Of a DNA stretch of 60,000 bases, positions 38,201 to 53,200 are shown one piece after another; within the stretch, counting starts at the first letter, position 1; every line of letters starts with the position of its first letter. The stretch covers positions 29,798,740 to 29,858,739 of the forward strand of contig CAIIXF020000009.1 in NCBI GenBank assembly GCA_903813345.2. Direction: 5' to 3'. Under the pieces are notes generated by a model. That model was not told the DNA's origin. It did not search any database and saw nothing but the letters and a program-made list of their open reading frames with translations. Both the position numbers and the translations under genes were made by a program. This DNA is from Owenia fusiformis (taxonomy: Eukaryota; Annelida; Polychaeta; Sabellida; Oweniidae).

Positions 38201-41200
38201 ATGTCTTCAAGTTTAAATGTTTCTTCCAGTGTAAACACTGTAATGTTGTTTGATATTTGTAACAGTTGCAAGACTTCAGTTGTAACTACATGCAATAGTA
38301 AATATTATATACACTGTAGATATATTGTAACAGATGTAAGTACTGAAACATGAATGATGTTGTTTCTTGGTTCTGATATATCACTGGGTAAAGGCCACAG
38401 GAAGCAAGGTCAGGGCTATGTGCTACAATAGAATAGCTGGGTGTTGCTCCCATCCATCAAACATCTACCACAAATGTGATATGATATGCATGTGCTTTAC
38501 ATTGAAGATGAAGAGCTAACGATAAATACCCTGCGTGCAGAGTCTAGTTAAACTACACTCTGCCTAGTAGAGACCATATTACAGTTTAGTAGCCCTGCCC
38601 CCACGACGGGTACAGGTGACAGTTTGGGTAATAAATCACTTTTGACCTACGCGCTGACCTTTCTTCCACCAATCGGCGAGCTTGAAGAAACATACGCCAA
38701 ATGCGTTCTAATTAGATATGCGCATGTCATTGGTCAATTCTGGGCTCAACGATGACGTCAGAAGGAATGACCATATATAGAACGTCGGTCAAATTTGGCC
38801 GACGAACACTGATTGGCGCGGTGAGTTCACAGGTTTATTTTAGTTTGCAAGAGTGAAGACGAAGCTCTCTCTTTTAAGAAGTGAAGTCAAACGAATGCAA
38901 AGGGTAAACGATAAAGGGATGCAGTTGTTTGAGAGCCTGATGCATTGCATTGTGAGAGATCCCAGCCAGGAACAGGAAGAAACAGTATCAGAATGTCCCT
39001 GATTATATGGAAAGTGAGACCAACTTCATTGTGTACCTTTAGTCATTTATATGTATCAAAGTTGTCAGTTTATTTAGAAATTCATACTGTTGTGTTTTGA
39101 GTTGAATATTACGATTTATAAAAGCTGTCAAAACTGAAAAATCACAGGTAGTATATAAGTTTGTTGTGTCTGACCTTCTTTGAGAGTAAGACAATTGCCC
39201 TTACATGAACAATATGATCATTTTGGTGCCTATTTCCAATGAACAACATTTTACTTCCTCTATTACAGTGCTTCCTTTCATGGGGCTGTAGTTTGAATCA
39301 AGGTGTTCAAGACATGGCATGATCTCTTCACTAATTGTTTTAACAGCTTTCACAGTGATAAACCATTGCTTCTTTTCCTTTTCAAGTCGGGAGTAAGTTC
39401 GCTATATGTCAGAGTAACAACCTGATAAACCAGAAGTTATTTAATCAGATTGATCAGACATCCCCATCCTTATTTACAATTGCTTAATAGATTCTGTTCG
39501 AAATAAGGAAATTGTGATTGTTCCACTAGGAAGCAACAATTGTTGACATAATTTCAACCACTCCTGTTGATAAGGGTTTCACTTCATCATGTTCCAGTGG
39601 CAATTTATAGCCACTGACATGTTTTTAAAAGTATCATCTCCTCCATATAATAGGAAGCACTCTCAAAACACTTCACATTTATCTCGCTTGTATTCGCTAT
39701 CTTTGGCTCTAGACATTTGCTAGTTGTAAAAGTTTCACAGCATCTCTACTTTCTGTCTCTGGCTGATAGTTCTAAAATGAAGGACTGATAATATGCATCT
39801 GTGTTTTAAAAACAGGATATGAAGAACCTTAAAAGAAAAGTATACTTAAAATTTTTTCCTATTGCTTTCTATCATGATTGATCATGTGTATAATAGAAAT
39901 ATTGATGAAAAGTATGTCTCTCGTAACCTTATTCAGACATGATAAACATTAGCAAGAATAGTTGGATGAACATAGACACTCAAATGAAACTGTTGAAACT
40001 ATTTGACTTAGATGTTATTTTCTGAATGAATCATTTCCTAAATATCATCATTTGAACTTGAAAATATGTTTTAAATATTGGCACATCTGAAGGGAATGAA
40101 TCAAGTTTACCTAACAGGGAGCACAATATATTTTGAGCAGCAGCCAATATATTTTGAGCAGCCGCCAATATATTTTGAGACGTTAGAGTCATTAATGATA
40201 ATCAAGTAGTTGTTAAAGACATGTAGTCTGATGGGCTGTTATGCAGTTATCTCATATACCTAGTAAACTGAAGGTATATCACCCCTGCCCATTGTTCAAA
40301 TCCTGTTGAGGTTTTCACTACAGAGCCATTTTTAGCACTACTTGTGATACAACAGACTTATGATGTCCATGTATAATGCAAAATTGTGTGAAATTGTACT
40401 TTTAAGATATTTTTAGGCAGGACAGTCTTGTAAGGGTAGATCACCTCTCAACAAGAGCTATTACATTCAAGATAATCCTCTCTCCACTTTCCTCTTATAT
40501 CATTATACTTTCATATAGCACTGGGCTCACCAGGTTGGCCAGGGTTAGTTGGTCCCAGATGTATATGGAGATATGGAGACATATGGAGATATGGAGACCA
40601 GAACGCTCCCATATATCTTTTCTATGGATTACAAATGTGTTCAGAGGATAAAATATTTGAATGGTCATTTTTTACTGTCATTACTTCCGCTGGAAATGGT
40701 TGAATAAAAGCCCCACTGTTCTTTTGATTTTACCTTGAATCGGCATCATTCTATATAAAGGTACATGTATGTAGGCTGGACTGGTTTGGTAATCTGTGTG
40801 CTTGAAGGTTGAGAGTGTAATTTACCACTAAGTAAAAGAAAATAAACTCATGAAATGTTTTGATGCCGTCTCTGTGTGTTGGTCAGTTATAGTGGCATAG
40901 TGTTCTATCTTCATGTGGTATTAGATTGATGACTGAATGTTCTTAAAGTGTGGCATCTTGGCTGTTTTGGCACAATATTGACATAGTCTTCTGTTTCTTC
41001 CCAGGGGGTTAATAAGATCTTGTCTTACCCCTCTGACCTGTTAGTTACATCACTTAGGGATCTCTTAGAAATTGTTGATGCAATGTGATAGAAACATATA
41101 CATCACCAAGGAAACATTGAGGTAATCCAGGATAAGTTAAACATATTGAATAAAATGAGTTAATAATAATATACAGCACAAATTTCACTCATATGATCTA

Positions 41201-44200
41201 TTTTTGTGTCAATGTATTCGAAAAACCTTGATTTAGTAATGGAAGTTGAAAATAATTTGGATTAGTTCCCTTGTATTGGTTGCTTGGGCAGCTGGAATAT
41301 GGGCTATGGGTTTGTTTAGCTCAGGTATCTCATGGGATGTGACTTGATAAAATGTCTGCTAACAGATGAGATACAGTTGAGTACACTATTACCCTAAGTT
41401 TATTTTGAATTCCAAAAATGTGTTGTTATTTGGATAGGTATTACTGTGGAGCATGAGATATGATATTTTCTACTTTCTGATCCAAGAGACAGCTGCATGT
41501 CTTGATGCATCCTGATACTCATAGCATCTTTCTGTTTCAAGGCTGAGAAGAAATGATGTGTCATGGTTTATCATGATGGCCTTTATGGTGAAGGAATAGC
41601 AAATAAATGTCAAGTCCATAGTTTATACCAATGAAGTGAGTCAGATTTGACCAATTTACCCACATGTTTCTCATCATCTAATCCAGGGACCAAAGGCCTG
41701 GTCAAAGTGAAATCAGAGCCTGTGAAGCCATCAACCTGTCAATCTGCTGATATTCACCACTTGTCCACTTTGACAGATGTGAGACTTATCTCTATTAGTT
41801 GCTGATTGTAGCAGCTTATTTAGACATCTTCTCAAAAATATGAGATGAAATAAAATCAACAAACATTATACAGTTCTTTCATGTATACTGTTAATCATTT
41901 GCACTCTTAATAAAACATGCATCCACCTTATAATCATGAAAAGAATATCTGGTAGCTGTTAAGTGTTGGGCTTTCATATTTTAGATTGAGAATTATTCTG
42001 GATATTAGGTTTCGTGAGAAGGCAGAACCAATTCTAAAAAACAAACCCTTTCCGTTCATAGTTGCTGATGAAGAGATAAAGCATGAATAGAGAATGGGGT
42101 TTCTGACCATTGCTCCCAAGAAGTTCCCACGAGTTAATTAGCATAGGAAAAATCACATACTAACTGGAACAAGGTAGACTCGACTACAGACTGAATTCTG
42201 TTGAAACTGGCTCTGTTTGAATTATCCTTCTAGAAACAGGCTCCATGAAGGAAATTCTTATGTTCTTCCAGCCCCAGGCTCCCAGGTGTGTGTCTATGGT
42301 GTGGATTTAATATACCCTTTGCTAGAACTCGACTTTGTCTACCTCTTAAATAACTATATTAATTGTTAGCAGAGTGGATAATGCAAATAAGTAGCTAATA
42401 TACATTTCATGTACTCCTGTATAACTGCCAGGGAAGTTACATCTGAGATTGTTCAAAACATATCAGCATCAAAATGTTGTCAAAGGGTAGAATAGTTAGC
42501 CATTTTGGGACTCTTGTGTCCATTTTTAGAACTGTCATAAGTTACGATTTGTTAGAAAGTCACAGGATGTCAAAAAGTAGTCAATGGTTTTCTTTGAATC
42601 GTAAGTTATGATCATACTAAAAATGTACCCCTGGGTAGGCTTAGTTGTGATACCTTTTATACCTAAAATATTGCGATAGCTACACATTATTAAAAGAATT
42701 TTACCAAATACTAAATAATTCTGTATTTTGTAATATCATTTTGGTCTCATTTGAAGTGTGTCTGTGAGTAGAGTATGCTTCCCAGATGACCCTGTGGTTT
42801 GTTGATGTTCTGATTCCTCATCATTATTGAGGCATCAACAGCTCTGTTTTCATATCTGGTAAGCAGTGTATCTCTTTATGATAAATAGATAACATATGTA
42901 TTGATGTAATGATGAGACATAAGAAAATAAATATACAGGCAAGACTAGACTGTTGAATAACATGATAAAATTTTGAAGGGTCACATCCTAGGATCATTCT
43001 TTCACCTTTGTTTATAAGTAAGTTCTGATATTCATGAGCCACATTTATTTTGTCAGTAGAAAGAAGTTAAATTATAAACAGTTCTATAGACGGCTAAATG
43101 TTACAATTTTAAGAGGCACGTACTCATACTTATTTTTAAATAGGTAGGAGGATAAACTGTTGAATCTGCACACTTGAGCACATCTTTGTTTTTCTGAGGG
43201 TCTGTCTACCAACAATAGCTGCCATCTGCTGTGTCACATTCCAAGACACGTCTCTCTATCTCAACATCTGTCCTGCTCCGACCAATCACATTCTGATAAT
43301 TTCAGCATATTTTGAAGCCAGTTTGATCTATTTCAAGTATTTTTGTTTAATATTTTTGGTATTTTCAAATTGTAGGTTAATGGTCAAGTGTGGCTGTTCT
43401 TTTTTTGTAAAGTTGGTGTTTTTGAACAAATGGTGGAAGTTTAGAGGAAATGCCACCTGAGTTCAAATGATTCATGAAAGAGAAATATTAAGTTTTTAAC
43501 TTGAGAAGACATACTTTTAACTTAAACAATTATTTGTATTTGACTGAGGATAGTAGAAAGAACATCATTACCTAGAACACTCACAAGCAGTAATGCATCT
43601 GCCAAATATAGTTGAACATTTCAAACATAATTGGTTTAAAAAATGAAAATATCCTCAAGAAATATTTTGATGAAGCTTACTCGATTATTATTAGAAGTTA
43701 ATAAGAACCCAGACACACTTTCATGTTTTACTATTCCAATTATATATTCATGCTTGAATTGATATTTTCATATTACCCATTTTTTATTTTATTTTTACGA
43801 TTATAGCTTGCAGTAGGACATTCATCTCAGAATCCACACGTTTCTTTTGAACTTTCCAATATTTGATTTCTTAAGTGAAGGCCATTAGTAATAAATCTAT
43901 CAAAAGCGTGCATGTGATCATTTATCTTTAATATACACCACCAACTGGCCTTTTGATCAGGTAAATAAGTAGAAAGCCTTTAGAATATGTGTTGATATTA
44001 ATAATGTCTCTTTGACAGTTGTTCCTTAGCCCCCCTAGGTCCAGTTTATTCACAGTTAAACCCCACCCCCTTCTATTGGTCAGTGAAGACAATTTGCATG
44101 ATATTCAACAAGTCATTTATAATGTGATGACAATAGTAAGGGGAGATCTCCATATTGAGAATTCATAAAGGACAGAAACAGGTAGATGTATGTTTATTAA

Positions 44201-47200
44201 AAAGGATATTGTAAGTAACACAAATATGTTCAGAACAAATTATTTTATTATCGTAAGTAACACAAATGTGTTCAGAACAAATTATTTTATTATTCTATTG
44301 ATATAATTTGGGGTGGTTTCAATAGTCAGAGCTGGTAGGAAAGTATAATGAGACAGTCCCTTGCCGTATGATAATTCTATATCCTGGTACAAAGAAAGTC
44401 CACAGTAGATATGTGCATTGGAGCAGACAATACTCAAAGGTATACCTCATTGGGTTCACCCCACCCTATGTATCAGTAGTATCAGTAGACCATAAAGGCA
44501 GATGTTACAGTAAGCCCTTGAAACCTAAACACTGTTTTATATCACGCTCAGCTCCTTGAGGGTGCTTGGAGAGTATCACTGTGTCAGGATAGCCTTCCAA
44601 GAACATAGGTAAGTAGAAGGGAAAATACATGTTCCACCTTGTATATGATTTCATCTTGGCTGTGAATTTTTGTAGCTCTGGGTCCGCAAAGGTATATATC
44701 TTGTGGATTTGACTAACAACTATGAGTGTGTTTTATTTTTTGGTAATGTGAGGGTTATTTCAGGTATTTTTTGCAATTTTTGATGGAATTTTGGTAAGGT
44801 TTGAGGTTGTTTGTAAGACTGTGCTGTGTTCTCAAGTGGGGAACTTAGTAAAAGAGTGGATCCAGGGATGGTCTGCTAGTCTGTGGTATAATCTGGTCTC
44901 TGCCTTCCAGCTTCTTTTGTCAAAGTCATACACATCCACATGTTTCGTATTTCGTTAAGTACTGATACAATAACTGCACTGGAAGAAAGTAAAAGGGCTT
45001 CAAATGTCAAAGATGTCTGGTAAAAAACTTGGATATAACAGAATCAAACTGGATATTTATTAATACATGTATGATTATAACAATGGTGAGAATCACGTTT
45101 CCAGACATCGTAGTGTAGATACTTTCTCAAACGTGAATTTCTAAAGACAACATGATCACATTGGAGTTTCACATGACTCGGAAGGAAACAGTTGTTGACA
45201 CTCGTGAACTTTGTTGCGAAAAAAGTTCCTGATATAACATAGTATATTGATTTTACTTCATTATGTTTTCTTGTGTGTTTCCAGGTCCTATGGCACTTGG
45301 ATATATTCCGTAGAAGTTTTCGATCACTAACGGGCCACGCCTGTATGGGAAACTCTTGCATATTCTGTGCGCTGAAGGTAAGAAACTTGAAATTTTGACT
45401 ACATTGTATTTATAGAAAGAGTGAGAGAGAATTATTAGATTAAGCAGAAGAAATTTTAATTTCTCAGCCATCAATTCAATGTCTATTATACATTTTTAAG
45501 TAGAGCCTCAATTCACACTGAGCGCTCAGTCTGATTCTTTGAAACAGGAAATACTGGAGATGAGTCTAGATAAATTCAATCAATAAAAAATAGTAATTGA
45601 AAAATGTTAATTGAGGTAGTTTCTTTTATCTCTTTTGTTGAAGATTCAACCCTGCATAGGGTAGTTCAGTTATCCTAGCTTTGTATATTGACTTTTATTC
45701 AAGAACACACAAATGTCACTAATATATTTTTATAACTCAATTGTTTGAAGAGTTTCATATGAAGTTGGATATGATATGATGCTTTTCTTTTGTCTCTTGA
45801 TTTAGAATATTGATTAATGCAGATATGAAATGAAAATATTTTCTATATTTATTGGTCGCTTATAAATATACTATTGATTAAAAAGTAGATTTATTTGATT
45901 TTGTAATGTAATTTGTGATTTGATAGGTATATCTTATTGCATTTTGTCATTTGCGATTTGATATTTAGTTGATATCACTGATTTCTAAAATGCAATAATT
46001 GAAACCAATATCAGATAACTGTCAATTTCAAACCTCAACTCATGTCATCATGACCTTAGTGCTGTAATGTCAATATTTAAGTAACACATAATAATTTTTT
46101 ATAGTTTGAATAAGATTATATAGTTTACTTTGAACTTCAATTGGTTTATGTTAAGTGTTATGCCATAAAAAAATACTCGTAAGTTAAGATATATGAGAAG
46201 GGTGGACAAAATAATGAACTTTGAGAGTGATTTCATGCGATAAAAAAGCAACATGAGATTTCCTTTTAAATTATCAATTTATAATAATGTTTGGTGACAA
46301 GTTCTTAGAATGATCAAAACGAAACCAGTGTCATGATAAACCATGGTACCATATTTCTTTTCATCTATGATATGTATCTCATAATACAGAATATATATCA
46401 TGATGTAGAATATATCTCATGATACAGAATGAATCTCATGATACAGAATGTGCCTATTGGTAAAGAACTTAAAGGAGTTTAATGCTGTTTTAATTCTGGC
46501 ACTAATATAGAATACTTAACAAAAGCTTTTTATTTATTATTTTAAATTAACAGTATTTATATGTGTCCATTGATCTATTCCCCATACTGGTCAGAATCAC
46601 AATGACGCACCTTTTATAATTAATAATGCTTTCACAATGGTCCTTGCAGATGGGACTAATCCCATAATCAGACACAACTGGTCGGAAATTACTGTATTCA
46701 GTGGGGATTAACCTACTTCATTTTGTAATTAAAGTTATCAGTTGAAATTAGAAATTTACCTGCAAAGAGATGACTCATCTGAAATACGTGAAAAGATGAA
46801 ATGCATCTGACTTAGAGGAACAGTTCTGTAATTATAAATTGAATGATAAGCCCTAATATGGGCATTAAAATGCAATATTAGCACGCAAATGGGGTTTATT
46901 GACTGGAAAGCAAATGGAAATTGCAGTGATCATTCACTTTCAGTGACACAATTTGTCAGTGTGTAAAATACAGTAGGTTTTAACGTGATGTTAGTTTATT
47001 AATCTCATTTTTATCCATATTCCTTCATTATACAAATCCAGACAATAGATATACTAATTATATGTCTCAGGCGTGTTATATCTCTCCAAGTCTCCCATTA
47101 TATATACATGCTTTCTACCAATAAATGATATAATTACCATAGACCCCAAAGGGATATTATTATTCCATCTTTAATATGTTTTTTTTTATCATAAATCATG

Positions 47201-50200
47201 GCATGATGGATTGTATTAGCCTGGCTCGTTAATTGGAAAAAGGTTTAATTGGATAACTAGCTCATAACCCATTTAGCTCAAATGGCTCTGAACTATTGTT
47301 TTAAATTAATGATGATTTCATTCGATTCACTTGAAATTAGGGTGAAGGATGTATCAACATATACATAGTTGATGAGCTAGGCTCAAAAATAGGAGAATGC
47401 TCAAACTTCCTCATCTCCATATGTTATTTAACTTTGCCTTGTATTGGTACCCTGGAACTTTCTGTGAAAGAATATGAATTCATTGTACAAAGAAATTGAA
47501 AAGGCTGGGGCATGATGACATAAAAAGGTGTTTCTGAAGTAAATTGTAAACAGTGCTTACTTGTCACTATGACAACATCAACTAAAATCATGTTTCTGTA
47601 TACAAATAAAAGCTGACTCATCCAGGTGTGGCCAATTCTTGTTACATCGTAGAGTTTTATGATAGGTAATAATTCCAAATCAAGTTATATTAACGTACTT
47701 CAATGATGAGCAACAATATACAGAAATATCAATAGTCAAACACAAGGGTGGCACCCAATGAATGATCCTTGAAACTCCAGAAAGAACTATGTGATGGCTG
47801 ATTATTAGTTCACAATTTTATGATTTTCATATTATGAAGTTTTTCATCAAAATCCATATTTGGGGGTCTGTGTTGCGAATAATAGTTTAGAAATGTAATA
47901 CTTGTAGCAAGGGTATCAGACTTAGAAGACAGGTAATCACTTTGAGAGGATGTTACCATAGCAACCACAGGTTTGTTTGACTGGGTCCATTTAATCACTA
48001 GTCTAGAACATTTTAGTACTCTATCTGAAATAAGATAGTAATTTACACAGTTAATACAATAGAAAATGAAATCCTATTCAGAAAAATGTAAAATCGAAAC
48101 CTGAAAATGATTGATGTGGACTTTGTGAATGTATTCTAATGAAATATAGAAGAGATGAGATATTAGACTTCAGGGAAACTATTAATTTGTAAGATTTATG
48201 AAGATGAATAGTTTTATCAGTTTGATACATGCGGTTATCATGACCACATAGATAGTGAAGCAAGTCCATAATGAGCAAAATAGATTATCTCGTTAATTCT
48301 ACATTAATTATAAGATTTGATCCATCAGGCACAGGTAAGAGAGGTACTGGCACTCTTGCTATATGGCATTAATTAGATTGAAAATGAAATTGAAATCGAT
48401 GAATATTAGCTATTTTGTGAAGGTATTGATCTTTATATAGATCTTCTTCAGTAACAAAATTACCAAGTATGATTTTATCATCATGTAAGATATTTTGGGG
48501 TTTAGGAGCAATGTTTATCATATTCCAGTAAAGCATGTAGATGTCACACTTCAGTATCTATATGGAATGTCTAGAAATCAGCATCTTCATGTATCTGGTT
48601 ACTCATTAGCTTATCATCCATGATGACACTGATGTACTTTCTGTTTCATCTGTGCATCCTATCCAATATATAAGAACATCAGAGAGAAGGGGCATGACTT
48701 GCTGGCTATCATATCTGATGATGGCACTGATTTAGTTGATGTATCATCTCTATATACATCAACATATCAGGCAGATATTTGTCTTGTCCCAGGTAGGATA
48801 TCAGGACCTGTCACATCAAACAGTTTTGATATTTGGAAATGTTATCTTAATTTCTTTGATTTTGATGTTGATGATAGATGGCGTAAGGAGTTAGGCATTG
48901 GGATTTTGGATTTTTTATTTATATTTTTAAAAATCAAATTAATGAGTAAATTAAAACATTACTTTTACAAGATTCATTCAAAAGTGTCCATAAAGTCCCT
49001 TATGAAGGATAAGCCCTCTCTTAACTTTCCCTCTCTGATTTCTCCCAATCTTTACTGGCCAGCTGCCAGGTGTGCTATATTATAGTCAGAAGAGATGACC
49101 TGCTTATCTAATCTCTCCCCCTCAGTATCTCTAGGCAGCTTACCAGGCCTTTTTAGGCTCATAATTACTGCCTGATAGACTCCTTGTCCTATCTCTCTAG
49201 TCTCTATATCTCTGTCCATAGCCATATGTCTGCCCTGGCTGTGATAACTCTATTATATATTATATAGCACATATTCAATCACAAGGTTTCAGTTTCACTT
49301 TGTTTGTGGTCTTGAGGATCTTGTTTTAAATCAAGAATTCTATTCAATTATTCATACACACATGATATCTTGAATTTGGTGATATAGATAAGCAACACAA
49401 TCCTTGCAGTAAGGTAAACATAAATGAAGGATGAAGCAACACCAGCCCACATCTTTAGAATTTGTTTCCCTATTTCATGTATGTTATGTGTCCCTCATCC
49501 ATCATCTGTTGAGTTAGATCACTGTCATATAAAGAGCAGTATCTGTTATGCTCATCTCCAGCTAACAATAACATCATCAATGTCAGCACTGGTCAAGCTT
49601 GGGGATATATGTTTGATGGATTGTTGCAGTAGTAACCCCACATGTCATCAACGTTTCTTATCTGGTGGAGTCAAGCAAGGGGGACTTATTTCAGTGGTTC
49701 TGTTATATCATCAAGTGGACCTCTGACTGGGAGGCTCATTATCTGTGGACTTTGCTTGGTATAACAGGTGTGAGACCAGATCTTGGATTGATCTTTAGGA
49801 TGTTTTTCTCATTGTATCATTACAGTCTGTCACACAGCTGCAAAAAATGATTCCGTTTGAGAAGACTAATAACGTTGTTCAGATTTGGTTATTTTGGGTG
49901 AATAAATGTTTGAGCTTTTAAAAATAATACTGATGCTTTATGTAAAGGGGATTACTCTACAAACCACAGTTGTTTAGCCAAGTGTCAGTGTATCATATGT
50001 CCTCTCCTCAATCTCCCCAGTATCCTTATCATCACCACAGTGAGGGACCATTGCCATATGGCTACTAGGAGATGCAGAGTAAAAACAAACAACATAATTG
50101 CCTCTCATTCAGATATAAACAAAGAGGAACTTTGTAAATCTATTTGATCATTAGTTGATGTTAAATTAACACCAGAGGATGTATCGTCCAAGAATCATGG

Positions 50201-53200
50201 GCTATCAAGTTTTTTCAATTGACCTTTCATTCTGTGTTTGATTTGCCATGCCTCTTACCAGTTAATATGTTATAACATGGAGATCTAAGTGTTTCTATGA
50301 TAAACTGAGTAAGGTTAGTCATAGCATACCTGCCAACCTACCGTATTTTTACGGGAATCTACCGTAAATTTTTCGTTTTTCCGTAAAAAAATGACAAACT
50401 ACCGTAAAAAAAATACCATTTTTTCCCGTAAAAACGCCCGTAAAAAAATCTACCGTATTTTTTTCGTAATCTACCGTAAATTTTCTTTGTAAAAAACTCG
50501 TTTATTCCATGAGAACGGCCGTAAAATCTACCGTAAATTTTTGAAAATCTACCGTAAATTTTTGAAAATCTACCGTAAATTTTCGAAAATCTACCGTATT
50601 TCTGCTAAAATCAACAGTATTTTTGTTCAAACTACCGTAAAATTTCCCGTTGTTGTTATTAGGACGGCTTCCCTATGTTATATGAACATTATGTCTGTCA
50701 TTTCAATTCGTTAAAATGATAGATCATCTAAGATGGTGAGTAAAAACGTGTAAAATCCATATTTTGTATTTCAGTAAATGTTTCATTCATGGTATTTCCA
50801 AACATCCTGATATCTAAAAAAAACTGGTTAGAAGGTGAATAAAAGTGGAGATATGAATATTGTGTTCGTATTTTGAATCAATCTAGATTTATTGTAAAAA
50901 AGTTGTATATGTATATTGTATATTTTGCTGAAACATTAAAATCCAAAGTTGCTGTCAGTCCATTGTAGGCATGGTAAATGAAGAATAAAAAGTGTTTAGT
51001 CTCTATTTATTCTTGAAAATAGTATATCTATTTTTTCTTGAAAATAATAGTTTCGTATAATTGACCTTTTGCGATCAGAATTCAGGAATTTTGTTTATGG
51101 ATACTGTTGTCATGTATTTCGTCTTATTGGTGTGACGTCATATAGAAATGATATTAGACATGATGGAATCACGAAATGGCGGACACTTGGCAGTTTTGAG
51201 CTAAAAATATTGTCGTTTCTTTTATGAAAACCATGAGTCGGATATTTACCAGTTAAGCCACATTGACTAGATCATGATTATTTCTATATATGTGCGAAGT
51301 TTGGGTGAAATTCATACTAAACATCGATGCCTATTAGCGCCCCCCGTTTTTGCCAAAATCGGGGGGCGCTTAACCGCTATCTAAATCATGTCAGTAAGAT
51401 CTTAGACTTGGTATGTGCTTAGCATGAATGTTGATCTAGTCAAATAGAGCGCTTTCATGAAAAATGAATCAATAAAGCACGAAATATAGAAGATAATCTC
51501 TCAAAATCAAACATCTAGAGCTAGGTGACCTAATTGTGACGTCACTACTAGATAGAATCCATTCGGTGATCGCAAATCATCAATTCTCAGGTGGTAGTTC
51601 TGCTTTACAAACTGTAATTATCAAAATCACTTTTGCAGTAAAATATGTATTCACAATAACAACAACAATATGACCACGTAAACATTGTATTGATATAGAA
51701 AACCGCATTGTATAAAGGTTTAACTACCGCATTTTTCAAAATCTACCGAAAAATACCGCATTTTGGCAAATCTTCCGCAAAAGTACCAGTTTTTCAAAAA
51801 ATTACCGTAAAAACTACTGCAATTTTCAAAATCTACCGTAAAACTACCGCATTTTTTCAAAATCTTCCGCAAAAGTACCGGTATTTCAAAAAATTACCGT
51901 AAAAACTACCGCAATTTTCAAAATCTACCGTAAAACTACCGCATTTTTTCAAAATTTTCAGCAAAACTACCGGTTTTTCAAAAAACTTCCGTAAAAACTA
52001 CCGCATTTTTTCAAAATCTACCGTAAAACTACCGCATTTTTTCAGAATCTTTCGCAAAACTACCGGTTTTTCAAAAAACTACCGTAAAAACTACCGCATT
52101 TTTAAAAATCTACCGTAAAACTACCGCATTTTTTCTAAATCTTCCGCAAAACTACCGCTTTTTTCAAATTTCTACCGCAAAATTACACTTTTTTCAAAAA
52201 TCTACCCCAAACCTCTGAAACTACAGTATTTTTTTAAAATCTACCGCAAAAACTACCGTATTTTTTAAATCTACCGCAAAAACTACCGTTTTTTTTAAAT
52301 CTACCGCAAAAACTACCGTTTTTTTCTGAAATCTACCGCAAAAACTACCGCAATTTTGTTGAAAAATACCGCAAAAACTACCGTATTTTGAAAAAATCTA
52401 CCGCAAAAATACAGCAATTTTAAAAAAATCTACCGCAAAATTTTGGTTTTAGGTTGGCAGGTATGCATAGGGTATAGTTTACATGGGGTGCTATTTGTGG
52501 TTCAGAATTATGTTTTACTTGAAATTTGAGGCTTTCTGGGCTGATTGATTCAACTTTGTAATTCAGAGGTGAAATAAATGAATTAGTAAGTAACAGCATG
52601 GTTACAGTAAGGGGTCTGGTTAGATTGTTCTGCTTGTTAATGTTCTGATGCAATTTGAGGAATAAGTTCCAGCTTGATATAAACCAATAGTGTTTTTTCA
52701 AATATATGTACATAGTGCAGTGGTCTCCCCAGCATTAAAGCAAGTCGGCACAGCACCCACCTGAGATTTTGAAAACACCTTTGCACCCACCTGAAAATCC
52801 ATTTGCACCCACTTGAAAATGAGAAAAATCATGAAAAATTGGCATATTTTCACCAATTTGATCTGAATTGTGAAAATGAGAATTTTGTACCCACTTGACA
52901 AAAATCCTGGGGAGATCACTATAGTGTTTTCCCAAACAAGGGATGCTTAAAGTAGAATACAATGAAAAGAATCATCTGTACTACCACAAGAATGCACTGT
53001 TCTTGTTTAGTTCTGTAAATGTTCTTGGGACATCATTCAACCAGCAATATGCATTACCATGATACTTCTTTGATCCCATCTCATTGATGCATTTTCTCCA
53101 TATCAGCTATACTCCCATGTTGAGAGTTTGCTTTCAAAGCTAGGTCACTTTCTACTCATTATAACACTACAACTTTTCATTAGTGTCACAGTCATGACAC

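Larger units (their letters stand above)
26231..45284 (+). other. USP53/54 first coding intron, 19.05 kb
   Basis: GT-AG intron holding the element C copy (28564), the element D copy (38527) and several short tandem repeats. The stretches 29.9-38.5 kb and 38.9-45.2 kb are otherwise AT-rich with no supported gene. Long first introns often hold enhancers, but no specific one is visible. Confidence 0.85.

Noticed and set aside
48699-49085. 128-residue frame in the second coding intron
   Set aside because: No recognisable motif, no splice or promoter support; might be part of a decayed retroelement but I cannot show it.
51708-52713. Frames with repeated KIYRK/FFKIYRK residues
   Set aside because: Translations of the CTACCG tandem array.
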